Source: Tetrahymena thermophila SB210 (lineage: Eukaryota; Ciliophora; Oligohymenophorea; Hymenostomatida; Tetrahymenidae). Taken from it: a stretch of DNA of 64,000 nt. Positions 52,850 to 64,000 of the stretch are shown one piece after another; within the stretch, counting starts at the first letter, position 1, and the number at the start of each line of letters is the position of its first letter. The stretch is taken from assembly GCF_000189635.1 (NCBI RefSeq), contig NW_002476519.1, positions 3,142 to 67,141 of the forward strand. The letters are read 5' to 3'. The notes beneath the pieces were generated by a model. It searched no databases, had not been told where the DNA came from, and saw only the letters and a list, made by a program, of their open reading frames with translations. The position numbers and the translations under genes are program-made.

Positions 52850-53604
52850 TTTTTACCAATATAAATTAAGAAAAATTAGTTTTCATTCCAATTCAATTAG
52901 AAATAAAATTTAACTACTTTTCAAAACATAAAGAAAGTAACCCAATACGTAAATTTTAAAAGTAAGCTTGATTTAATTTCAAAACCTTCCTTGATTCAAA
53001 CGCAAAAAACCAAATTAGCAAAACCTAAAAATTTACAACTAATCAAATAAATTTTTATTTTAATCTGAAAAAATAAATCAGAATAAGCCATCAATTAATT
53101 AATTAATTCATTATTTATTTATTTATTTATTTTGAACATTTTTAATCAAAATTTATTAATTTCATTTCACTTATTTATTTGATTCAGCTAATCAAATTAA
53201 CATTCGATTTCTTTTTGAAACTAATAATCACTGAATTGATATAGTCTTCTATTTTCTAACATTTATAAAAGAAAATGAGATTAATCAATGAATGATAACT
53301 TATCTTTCGCATTCATTTATTTGTCATACCTTAAACAGCTGGGCGAGTTTTTGAAAATTATAAATTATTTAATTAATTAGATACAAAATTTAATCATGAA
53401 TCTAAATTCATAAGACTTAACCTTTCCAATTTTATCCACAATTAATTTAGCTCTAAATACTTTCAATGATTTAATTTTTCTTCACCTTTAATCTTTAAGA
53501 TCAAATAAATAAATAAAATAATTTTATTAAATTAATTTTAGAAAATAAATATTCGAATTTATTTACTTAATTAATATATATTAAAGTATAAATTTGTTAA
53601 TTAG
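52850..53604. other. Intergenic and probable 5' exon region of the FBPase-like gene
   Basis: AT-rich with TAAT and TTTA runs near 53093-53132. The first coding exon of the FBPase-like gene should lie here, since no in-frame ATG is open into 53605. I could not place it. Confidence 0.45.
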
Positions 53605-54930
53605 GATATTGATCACATCTTAGACGATGACAGTTACAGAGTTGTAAGACCTGATGTTTTCTTCTATAAAGGAGAAAAACCTGTTAAATTGCATACTTAC
53701 GAGTAATATGTTATATAAGAAGCAGATAAACACAAAGAAGTAGCTGCAGTTGAATATATTTCTTTGATGTTAGCTTTTTAGAGCATAGCACTTTAATGCT
53801 AAGAATTATTAACACATTCTTATGCTTATAAAAACATAAATGATTTGAGAGTAGAAATGAAGAATACTTTTGTTAAGCTTCTCAGTGAATGTTAGTCTGT
53901 TGCCTTGCTTTATGATACCAAAGACGATGAAGTTTTCATAGAATCTAATTATGGAAAATTTGTAGTTGCTTTCACTTCCTTAGACGTAGATCACTTATAT
54001 GATTTGAATAATTGCGGATCCCTATTCGTTATTTACAGAAAAACAACTACTTCCTTTAGACCTGCAAAAAGAACAGACTTGTTGCAAAGTGGTGAGAATA
54101 TTTATGGAGCTGGTTATATAATGTATGGCTAGTCAACATAAATTGTATTCCACACAGGTCATCGTCTCAACGGATTTACATATGATCCAGAAGACAACTT
54201 ATTTGTGCTTACACACCCTAGAATCAAAGCATCTAAGAGAGGAGGAATTATCTCATGTGATGAATCAGTACTTCATCTCTCTGACGAAAATATATCTAAA
54301 TTCATAAAAAGAAAGAAAATTTCAAAAGAATCCTATGTTTGCAGGTAAAAATCTTCTAAATTTAAAATAAAATTTAAAGCATTTTTAAAAATTCTTCAAA
54401 TAATTCAAAAAAATATTCTTTTTTTCAAATTCTATTTAAATCTATCTTAAATGTCAAGACAATGTTTTGATTAGCTTTCGATCATTTGAATTTCTTTTTA
54501 AATTAAATTAAATTAATTGTTTGATATTTTTAATGATATGAATAGATATGTTGGAAGTAGAGTTGCTGATTTCCATAGGACTCTTCTTTATGGTGGTATT
54601 GTGATCTTTCCTCAAAATAATGTCAACATTTTTGATGCTTTTACTCTTAGTTATATAATTGATAAGGCTTGGGATAGATCAAGCTGTGGCCAAGATGGTT
54701 AAGTTCTTATCAAAAAGCCTAATGAACTAACAGATTAGATTTAACTTTATATTGGATTCAGCTAAGATGTTTTGGAAATAGATAACTTGTATCTATCGAT
54801 CAGGAGAAAGAATTCACTTTACAAAATACATGAAATACCTTCTTCAAAAACAATAAAATCATCCTACTCAATACATAAATCATCTATAAACTCTCCATCT
54901 AAAAATTAATAACCCATGTTGTTTTAATGA
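53605..54930 (+). CDS. Fructose-1,6-bisphosphatase-like protein, probable pseudoenzyme (5' exon not found)
   Basis: Exons 53605-54344 and 54546-54930 (phase-2 intron of 201 bp), about 374 residues, TGA stop. An acceptor (AATTAG) ends at 53604. FBPase features by eye: YEQYVIQEADKHKEVAA helix, CGSLFVIYRK, DLLQSGENIYGAGYIMYG, FTYDPEDNLFVLTHPRIK, and RYVGSRVADFHRTLLYGG joined across the intron. The metal/phosphate site is lost: the family DPLDGSS loop reads TSLDVDH (Asp118 replaced; GSS absent), the SEED segment with Glu97/98 reads YDTKDD, and the Glu280 region is NIFDAFTLSY. The C terminus has a Ser/Lys extension of about 60 residues. The fold is probably kept but bisphosphatase activity is unlikely, suggesting a regulatory or structural role. 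No disabling lesions seen, so it is under coding constraint. Confidence 0.83.
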
Positions 54931-55960
54931 TTTAAGTTAAGCAACAAAATAAATTATCATCATGCATGCATGAAATGATGAAATCATATTGAAAAATAAA
55001 AATAATTTAATCATATTAAAATTTTTCCTAACAAAAACACACATTTGTAAAGTAAAAAAGAAAGACTTAATTTTTTATCAACACATTAAATAAAAAAAAA
55101 TGTATTTTTAATTTATTCTTGAAATATAAAACCATAACTATTCAGATCCGTCCGATCCATTCGATTCGACTTATCAACTATTTACTTAATTACTTAATTA
55201 ATCTACATACATAACTATCGTTTATGCTCTTAACAACCAACTAAACTGCTCTTTTACATTTTAAACACGCATTGATACATAGCATACCTACCTACATACA
55301 TAAATACACACATATATAATGAATGAATGAGTCTGTGAGTTTGTTTGTTCTATTAATTTGCTCAAACACCTTCTTTGTTAATGGCATTTATTTTTTATTG
55401 CTAAAATTATTATAGAAATAAACACAAATAAGAATATTATTTCATTTTGAAATGGATGAACTTTTTAACATTTTTATATTTAGTATAATACAAATAAATC
55501 ATAATTTAATTACAATTTTATTTATCTTCTTTACAGATCTAAAAAATGCTTAATAATCTTTATTATTTTATTTTCTCTTTCTTATCTCCTTTCTGTTCGT
55601 TTTAGTTTTTTTTCATTCTAAAGTAGATATTTTTGATAATCTATGTTCACACAAATTGAAAATACAAAAATAATATTTATTTATTTATTGTTTGAATTGA
55701 TAATTTTGTGTTTTAACAATTAATAAAAATATAAAAAAAGAAAGAAAGATACATATTTAGTATAACTTAGGATACTTTTTGCATGTGAAAAGTCTTAAAA
55801 ATAGTAAATGGATATCACTATCTCAAAACGATAGAACCAATTATTTATTTGTGACGGGGAAGTGGTATTTATCGATTATTAATTATTATCTCAATTTAAT
55901 CTTTAGTAATTTATCAAAAAAAAAAAAAAAGTAAAAAAGCATAAGTAGAAATATACAAAA
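54931..55960. other. Intergenic between FBPase-like and carrier genes
   Basis: AT-rich, with an ATGCATGCATG run near 54963, a short TCCGTCCGATCCATTCGATT patch near 55147, and an A-run just before the carrier gene. No gene seen. Confidence 0.5.
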
Positions 55961-57550
55961 ATGTCTTCAGAAGTTAGCAATAACAATTAGCAAGCTCAAA
56001 TTAAGAAGCCACAAGATGACCATTTCAAGGCAATCCTTAAAGATTTAACAGCAGGTTCTATCGCAGGACTTGCAATTTGCTTGACTGGTCATCCATTTGA
56101 TACTTTAAAGGTACGTTTGTAGATGGGTAATGGTGAGTCACTTTTAAAATGCATCAAAGAAATGTACGTAAAAGAGGGTGTTCTATCTTATTTCAAGGGT
56201 ATGGAATCTCCTCTTGTCACTGTACCTCTAGTTAATGCTATTGTCTTCGGAGCTTATGAATTATACAAAAAAATCACTCACACAGAAAATTAAGAAAGAT
56301 TCACATTTTTTGGAGGACTTTGTGCAGGAATGTTTGCAGGTTTTGTTAACTGCATTGTTATTGGACCAATCGAACTCGCAAAATGCAGATTATAAATGTA
56401 GAAAGAAACAGTAATTCATATTCCAATTCGTTTTTTTTTAGAGATTGATTAATATTTTCGATTTTTTGATATTTCATTTTTATTGTGCCATAGCCAAAAA
56501 GTGTAAAATTCTTTTGCAAGAAATAAAAAATAAGATTTTAAAAGATTTAAAAGTTAAGCTTTTTTTTTCCTTACAAGAAAATGAAATTTGTTACTGAAAT
56601 TTATCAAAATCAATAAGCTAGATTTTATGTCTGCATTTTACTTAATTTTTACCTTACTGTGCACAAAAAAATACTTTGAAAATAGCATTTAAAGCAAGTA
56701 AAAAGTAGATCATTTGAGGAATTAAATATTTTAGCGAAAATTTATAAATGATTTTTATTTATTTCGACTTTTGCTAAGGATAAAAAAAGAAAATGTTGCT
56801 CATTTTAAAATTTCGAAAAAGGTAGATTGAAAATTTTGAAATACTTTATGAAGAAATATCAATGAAAAGTAGCTAATTTTAAATGATCTAAATTATGTTT
56901 ACTAGATCTTAACTATTTTGAATAAGCCAAAAATTTAAGAATTTAAAACTTAAGTAATTGAATAATAAAACTAGAACATAAATTAATTAATTACTTTATG
57001 ACGTATTTATACATTTATATGACAAATTATTCTTATCACAATATTTAAATAAAAATAGATTCTCTACAAAGGTCCCTTTGATTGCTTTGCTTAAATTTAT
57101 AGAAATGAAGGTATAAAAGGTATTTACAGAGGTATGGTAGCAACCTAATTTAGAGAAATTCCAGCATACGGCGCTCAATTTGCTAGTTATGAACTTTATA
57201 AAAGCTCTGTTATGAAATACATTAACCATGGCAAAGACCTCTCTCACCTTTAAACATTAATAGGAGGTGGATTCGGAGGTATCATGTGCTGGGTCTTTTC
57301 CTACCCCTAAGATATTATTAAAACTAAGCTTTAATGCGAAACTGGTCCCATCAAAGGAATGGATGGTGGTTTTTTTAAAGTTGGCAGATAAATAATAAGA
57401 GAAGATGGCGTTAAAGGATTGTGGAAAGGTTTTAGTGCCTGTCTCACAAGAGCATTTTACGCCAACAGTATAGGTTTTGTTGCTTACGAATACTCTAAAA
57501 AAATGTTATAAGATGATTTACATGTTGCTGAAGTTGCACATTCCCATTGA
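55961..57550 (+). CDS. Mitochondrial carrier family (SLC25) protein
   Basis: Exons 55961-56410 and 57059-57550 around a 648-bp phase-0 intron, 313 aa, TGA stop. Three tandem carrier repeats, each with the PX[DE]XX[KR] signature: PFDTLK 45-50, PIELAK 136-141 and PQDIIK 233-238. Glycine-rich second-half motifs follow (EGIKGIYRGM; EDGVKGLWKGF). Six transmembrane helices are expected in the mitochondrial inner membrane. The second signature context (GPIELAKCRLQMQ) and overall length resemble the acylcarnitine/basic-amino-acid carriers (SLC25A20/29/45 group), but the substrate cannot be fixed by eye. The intron falls directly after repeat 2's first helix. Likely an antiporter of metabolites across the inner membrane. 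Confidence 0.92.
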
Positions 57551-58020
57551 ACTTCTCTGTTTATTGTATATATATTTCAATCTATACCAGTATTTATAAT
57601 AAATTATAGTTAATTAATCAATCTTTAAAATATTCTAACTTACTTCTACATAAATGCCTTCAATTAAATTAAAAAATTTCAATTCTTATTCAAAATATTA
57701 ATTTTTATAAAAAATTTAATTTTATTGAGTGGTATACTTATTTGTTTGTTTAATTATTTAGATTTATTTTTTAGAAAAATTTTAAAAAATTGTGAAGAAA
57801 AAAGAAATAAAAAGCTTTTTTATTAATAAATTCTAAATAATTTAATTAAAATTTATTATTTTATATTAAATCACTTTTTTATATTCTTAAGTAAGTAAAA
57901 ATTATTAGTTACGTCTTATAAAATGAATTTCTTTGATATTTTAGCAAAAAAATTTAAATAATTATAATTTAATATGGATTTAGTAAAAGTCTATGGTTGT
58001 CATTTAGTAATTCACCGAAA
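57551..58020. other. Intergenic between carrier gene and tRNA
   Basis: AT-rich; no gene seen. Contains the carrier gene's 3' UTR. Confidence 0.5.
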
Positions 58021-58091
58021 GCACCGATGGTTTAGTGGTAGAATAGAGCGTTGCCATCGCTTTGACCCGGGTTCGATTCCCGGTCGGTGCA
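58021..58091 (+). tRNA. tRNA-Gly(GCC)
   Basis: Full cloverleaf. Acceptor GCACCGA pairs with TCGGTGC; the anticodon stem GAGCG/CGCTT holds loop TTGCCAT with anticodon GCC at 58053-58055; the T arm is CCGGG/CCCGG around TTCGATT. B box GGTTCGATTCC at 58070-58080. Discriminator A at 58091. No intron; CCA is not encoded. The only strongly GC-rich stretch in the window. Confidence 0.97.
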
Positions 58092-58098
58092 TTTTTTT
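58092..58098 (+). terminator. RNA polymerase III T-tract terminator
   Basis: Seven T directly after the tRNA discriminator base, a standard Pol III stop. Confidence 0.85.
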
Positions 58099-61000
58099 AA
58101 TATCTACATGCTTATTTAATTATTATTAATTACTTCTCCTTAGATAATTAAAACATTCTTTATTAACTAAATTATTTACTTTTTACAAAAAAAAATATGA
58201 CAAATAAATAATTTTTTTAAATTTTGTCGTTAAGATAAATACTGAGTAAATAAATAAAAGAAAGCTGATAAATAAATAATATTATTTTTTAAATGAAATT
58301 TAAATTTAAAAAAATTATCAGAATCGAAAAGAAAATATCTATTTTTACTTAATTTAGAGAATCAAATTTGAGATAATAATATATTTTGTAAAGAAGAGCT
58401 TAAATAAAATGCACTATTATCATTCATTCATTTAACTTTAACTTTTTATATATTGAACAAAATATTTTTATTAAGAAGGAAAAAACAAAGAAAAATTACA
58501 AAGAGTTATTTATTATTATTTATAAATGAAAGAAGAATAAAATATAAAAAGATAAGCATGAAAAAATAAAAAAATGAGTAATTTTAACAGAAAAATCAAG
58601 ATAATTGGAATAATAATTTTATAATTAAAGACAATATCTTTCACTGTAATAAAATCTAATTTACTTTTGAAAAATATTGAGATGAGTTTGAGATTCCAGA
58701 GATTAATATAAAAAATATTTTAATGCTTATAATATGTATTTAACAATAATTAATTACATCTCCTAGTTTGTTTTTGAAGTTATTTATTTTATTATATCGT
58801 TTGTTGAATTTAATCAAATTAAAATATTAAGAAATTCATTCATTTTTAATACCAATAAAATTTTTGATAGAAAAATTTAGATTAAAAAATTTACAAAGAA
58901 AATGTTGAGTAATTAGCATAATTAGCTAAACCATTCCATTTTTATATAAACTATTTTTATTTATATTGCTTAAATCTAAAATTTTATGTTTATCCTTAAA
59001 AGCAAAAGCAATCGAATTTTTTTTAATATTAATTTATTTCATAATTTTTACTATGTTGAGATAATAAATAGATGAGATCTTTTTTAAAAACCGTTTGATG
59101 ATAAATAAATGATACTGAATTATAAAAGGATTTAAATTAATTTTGTTTGATTTATTATTATTTAAATAAAGCTTGCTTTTCCTAATTTTGTAATATCACC
59201 AAATGCATTTTTTTTGTAGATTTATAAATAAGTTTGTTTTTCGGTTTGTTTCAATATTATTTATAAAATTATTAAATAAGTTAATATTATATATCAATTA
59301 AAATCAATCATAAAGATTTAAAATAATTTAAATTTAAAATATTTTGAAAATAAATCCTTTTGCTTAATTAAACAAAATAAATACTAAAAGTAAGCATAAA
59401 TAAATAAATTAATATTTGTAAACAAAATTCACTTATAATTTGCACAAATTGTATTATTTATAAATATGAAATATTATTGAAAAGTATTTTTAGAATATTA
59501 AATAAACAAGAATATTCAAAAATAATAAGAAGCCAAATTCAAAAATTAATAAATTTTGTAAAGAAGAAAATTGTATGTCTGAAATAAATATACTAAAAAT
59601 ATTATTTATTAATTTATTTATTCCTTACCTTCATTTATTTTTTTGCTATATATTTGTAAATATTTTAGAGAGTTGGAATTTAACATCTAAAAATTTGAAG
59701 ATTTGAGATTTAAGGTCTAAGTTCTGAAGTATTCTGAACTACCCATCATCATGTATTGAGGTAAGAAAATTTTATATATAGCTCTATGATTGTATTAGTT
59801 CAAATATCTATCTATGGGAAAATTCGAGTATGTAATAAATAAATGAAGATTTAGAGTAATTTATAAAAATAGTATAATTAATCAATATCTTTAGACTTAA
59901 AACATTTCAATAGAACTTTAATAATTAATTGTATAATAATAATTTGTGTTTATAAATTAGTTTTCTCAAAAATTATAATTTTATCTAGATTATTTTTTAT
60001 TGTTTGTTAAGAAAATAGAATTATTTTGTAAATTTTTAAAGAAATGTAAACAATCTTAATTATACAAATAACACATAACTTCAAGAATTACTTTTTTTTT
60101 ATTTATTAACTTTATTAATTAATTTAATTTTAACTTTTAATTTTGTTCTAAAAATAATGAATTCAAGTTACTTAATTATTTTTTTCGATTAGTAAATTTA
60201 TTTGATTAATTTTTGATCCAATTTATTATTTTCTTTATTTATTTATTAAACCAGTATTTATTTTACTTGATATAAATAGTATAGAAAAAATATGTAAACA
60301 TTTTTAAATTTTTAATTTCTACACCATAAAAATGTAAATGAATAAGTAAATGTGTTTGGTATCTATCTATTAGTTCATATTTTTAAACAAATTTAATAAA
60401 ATTTATGGATCAAATATTAGCATATTAAATAAAACGAAACTATTTTGAATTATATTTAAAATGAAGCGAGAAGTGAGAAAAGTAGAACATTTGTATATTT
60501 TATTAAATCAATAAAAATAATAATTAAATGGAAAATATTACATAGCTTACATTCTATTTTGGTATTTAATTTACTTTAATACTACCTATAAAGTGTGTAG
60601 GTCGATAAATTTATAAATTATTCAGAGAAATACTGATAGCCATAGTAAATAACTTAGTCATTTAATATTAAGTAAAGGGTAGTCAGTTAAGTATCTATGT
60701 AGATACATGCATTCTTACTTACTTATTTACTTAGAAAAATTTATTCACATTTAAAAGCTAAGCATAATCAAAAAGATAATTTTATTTTTCTTGCTCAAAT
60801 ATACTCAAATTTTAGTGCGCAGTTGAAATAATTTTAGTTCTTTAGATAGTTTCTTAGTAACATTAATGTGATAATCTAAATATATAAATTAAATTTTACA
60901 ACTAAAGCAGTCAGTATTACAAAATGTGTAAGACTAAAAATAGAGTGAATTGTAATATTTTCTATGTTTTTTCTAATTTATTTACTAAAATCCTTAGTAA

Positions 61001-63448
61001 ATGTATGTTTACATATGGGAGATATTTTTATCTTTATTTTGCAAATGCAATAAATAAATAAGTAAATTGCAGAAAATAATTTTAATAGAAATTTGTTAAA
61101 ATTAATTTGAAAGTAAAGAACAAACAAACAAATATTTTATTCATTTGAAAACTGAGAAGTTTTGAAAAACAAAAAGATTTAAAAACAAATAATATATATT
61201 TCATTTTTATTAAAATTTTTAATTTTTTTGAAAATTTAAACTTAAATACTTCAGTTTTAATCCAATTTTCGAAGCACGTTTAGACAAAATTTAAACTAAA
61301 TTTTTTTGATTTATATAATTAGATTAAAAATTATAGATGATTTATTGCACCAGTAAGAAAATTTCTTAAATATTTTGATTACTTAAAATACTTATTTACA
61401 AACTTACAGTTTTTAATGTTCTAATGTTAATTAATATTTAACATAAATTCATTTAAAAAATAATCCTATTTAACTTTTTTTCAGCTTTAAAGTAGAGTTT
61501 AAACAAAAATTTTTACTAAAAATGTTTGGCTAAAATGATAAACATTAATTTTGATAATTAGAGCTATATATCTATCTATCTATTTATATATATTTATTTA
61601 TATTTCTGACATAATTAATTTAACAAGTAGAATTACTGAAGAAAAGAACCAAACTAAACAAACATATATATTTTAAGTAAGAATTTTATTAATTAAATCA
61701 AATGAACTATTTTTAAAATTATATTTAAAAAGCAAAGTTAAGATTTTAATAGAAAATATCCTTTTTTAGATAAAGCATTAAATGCAAATGTTTTAGAAAA
61801 TTTTATTTGATTCCAGATTTAATTTATTTTATTTTATTTTAAATGATTAAAATTATTTTTAGTTAAAATTGACTTAATAATAAATAATTGAGTTGATTAT
61901 GAAATTTTAAACATGCGTGGCTTTTTTAAAGTTTCATAATTTGATAGATTATTCAGACAAAATTATTGAGTCATCTATAATTTTTAAATTAGATGATGAC
62001 TGAATGAATATGTTAAATTAATTATTTGAGATTTCTTTAAATTAACAAAGGATAAGTTTGTATGAGAACTGTTCTACTAAATTATTAGATTTTATAAATA
62101 TTTTAAATTTACAATAAATTTACTTGAAGTTATAGACGAAATTATTATTTGAGAGATTTTTATAGCTAAAATTAGATCATCTGAAAAGGCTTCAGAAATT
62201 GCATTACTTTCATTAAAATTAAAAATAGAACATCAAAAAAAGTATTTTTGGGTATTTGTATCAAAAAACTCGCTTCTTTCTTATTAATTTTTTGATATCT
62301 TGCTTGCTTGCTGGTTGACAAAAAATTAAATATCTTAATAATACTTCTTGGTAAATATAAATGAAATAATACCAAAATAATTATTCTAGCTATCTTGTAT
62401 TTTGATGAGTTATTCGCTCAATTTGAGGAGATTAAATTATTTCTAGGTTAATACTTCTCTTCTAACTAAGTACATTTAGACGATTTTCTTATTTATAAGT
62501 AGAAATTTAAAATATTTTGTTAAAAGACAAGAAAACCAATAATTTATTTGCTAAATACTTACTATTAATTGCTTTTAATTTTTTTGGTTCTTTACTTTTT
62601 TAATTATTGCTTAAAAGGCGTGAAGATAACAAGTTTTAATTTGGAACAAATTTGAATTTTTTAGTTCTCCTTGATTATGGAGTAAGAAAAAAAAGGTAAA
62701 TTACTGAATAAAATATGCTTAAAATAACCAATTTACAATAAATTCTTCAACTAACGTTATTATCATAGAATATTAGTTCATTATATAAATAGTTTTTTAT
62801 TTAAGTCAGTTTGTTTAGCATGTATGATTTTTATGCAAATTTGTTCAAAATGATTATTTGAAATTATTTATTAATTTAGGATTTAGTTATTTTCTTTAAA
62901 AGTAGCGATTAGATTATCTATCTTGCTTATTGAATACTACTAGTGGTTCTTCTTATTTTTTCTCTCAAATTTAATATAAAGTTTAAAAATAATTATGTTT
63001 TTAATTAGTTCTATTACCTGCTCGAGTAAGGAAGGATAACAACGACATGACTGATAGATGAGCTAACTAAGTTACTTTGAAACGTTACAAAAGATAATGA
63101 TATTATTAAATAATTGTAAGAAAATAGAATGAATAATTAGAGTTTTCCATTTCAAGATAATATAGTAGAAGAAAAAATAATCCTATTTAATAAATTTTGT
63201 ATTTTTGAGATTCAAGCAAGTGAGTGTGACGTGATATTTGAAGGAATTTTTTAAAAGCAAATTTAGGGCACAAAATAATGATGTAAATTAATTACTTAAC
63301 TCTTTTGTTTATCATTTTTAATAGAATAATTTGTTTGCAAGTGAATGTATGTGTTTTTTTGTTTGTTTGTATATGTGTGATTTTTGGGAATCAAAATAGA
63401 TAGCAGTACTGAATTATTTTAAAATGATCCTGACTATGAAAAAATGTT
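58099..63448. other. Long AT-rich intergenic region
   Basis: No gene supported on either strand. Simple repeats include an ATCT run near 61569. The region could hold a promoter or leader of a gene beyond the right edge. Confidence 0.5.
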
Positions 63449-63913
63449 ATGATTTGGAATACAAATTTGATAGTGGGTCTAAATGTGGATACCCAAAAAT
63501 ACAAAAGACTCAAGGAGAAACTTATTGGTTATGAGTGTAAATGTCTGCAAAGAAGAAAGAAATTTATCGAGAAATGTGCAAAATGCATAGTGTTTGAAAG
63601 ATTCAGAATTGGTAAGAATTAAAAATAAAATAGAAAGCACTGTTTCGCTAAGAAAATTCTATATGTATGTCGATTATATCTTTCGCATATAAAGGCAAGA
63701 TGCTAATCATTACAAAAGAAGAATAATTATAGACTGTATTATTTTAAGAAATCATCAGAATTTATATGTTTGGGTGCTTCATTTAATATTTCTAATTTTT
63801 AAACTAATCCTTTAAAGCACTTACTTAGACATCAGGGTTTTTTTTGTTCGGATATAATTTTTCTTCTCTTTTAAAATTAGATTAGATTAGCGAATTAGTT
63901 GCTATTTATTTGA
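63449..63913 (+). CDS. Doubtful hypothetical ORF near the right edge
   Basis: Open for 154 codons. The first 60 codons are GC-richer than the surroundings and Lys/Cys-rich (ECKCLQRRKKFIEKCAKCIV), giving CxC...CxxC spacing. The rest is low-complexity. No family recognised. A GGTAAGAAT at about 63610 could be a 5' splice site, in which case only the first part is coding. It may also be chance or the leader of a gene beyond the window. Confidence 0.22.
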
Positions 63914-64000
63914 GTATTTGCTAAGTATGTTCATTTATTAGAATTTTAAAAGATTTTACTTAGATTTGAGATGATTTTTAGTTAATTTCATTTTTCAAAG

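Noticed and set aside
56996-57247. Minus-strand ORF over the carrier gene
   Set aside because: Antisense shadow of exon 2, which has clear carrier motifs on the plus strand.
62172-62375. Minus-strand 67-codon ORF
   Set aside because: Low complexity, no neighbours or motifs, length expected by chance.

Overview
The window is nuclear DNA of a ciliate, most likely Tetrahymena or a close relative. It is extremely A+T-rich. Every convincing gene (SNF1-type kinase, cyclophilin, FBPase-like protein, mitochondrial carrier) reads through many in-frame TAA and TAG codons at positions where glutamine fits, and ends only at TGA. Introns are short to medium, very AT-rich and GT..AG. No telomeric repeats, CRISPR arrays, recognisable transposases or viral genes were seen, and I cannot tell macronuclear from micronuclear DNA.

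Layout. (1) 1-3.6 kb: an SNF1/AMPK-like kinase in six exons. (2) 3.9-33 kb: a tandem array with four plus-strand genes for signal-peptide-bearing Gly/Gln-rich repeat proteins (7022, 12583, 17974, 29104). Each gene follows a long non-coding upstream element. The element is also present as orphan copies with no gene (about 19.7, 21.7, 24.2, 26.3, 30.3 and 40.4 kb). (3) 33.5-35.1 kb: a small leucine-rich-repeat gene in which almost every exon encodes one repeat. (4) 35.4-47.4 kb: four minus-strand tandem copies of a gene for a roughly 610-residue protein with an N-terminal CxxH...CxxC finger. Two are intact, one is frameshifted and one lacks the C-terminal domain. An orphan copy of the upstream element lies between two of them. 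(5) 47.4-50.6 kb: mostly empty, with a palindrome/direct-repeat cluster. (6) 50.6-57.6 kb: three plus-strand single-copy genes: a cyclophilin-domain protein with a long Q/N/S-rich N terminus, an FBPase-like protein lacking key catalytic residues, and a mitochondrial carrier. (7) 58.0 kb: tRNA-Gly(GCC). (8) 58.1-64 kb: AT-rich sequence with no convincing gene.

The conserved genes form a normal housekeeping frame at both ends. The 3.9-47 kb interior is a birth-and-death zone in which two unrelated gene families and one large non-coding element have multiplied. The most unusual signal is that upstream element: it is present about ten times in one orientation and more often than the genes it precedes. 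All alignments were made by eye, and no percent identities were computed.
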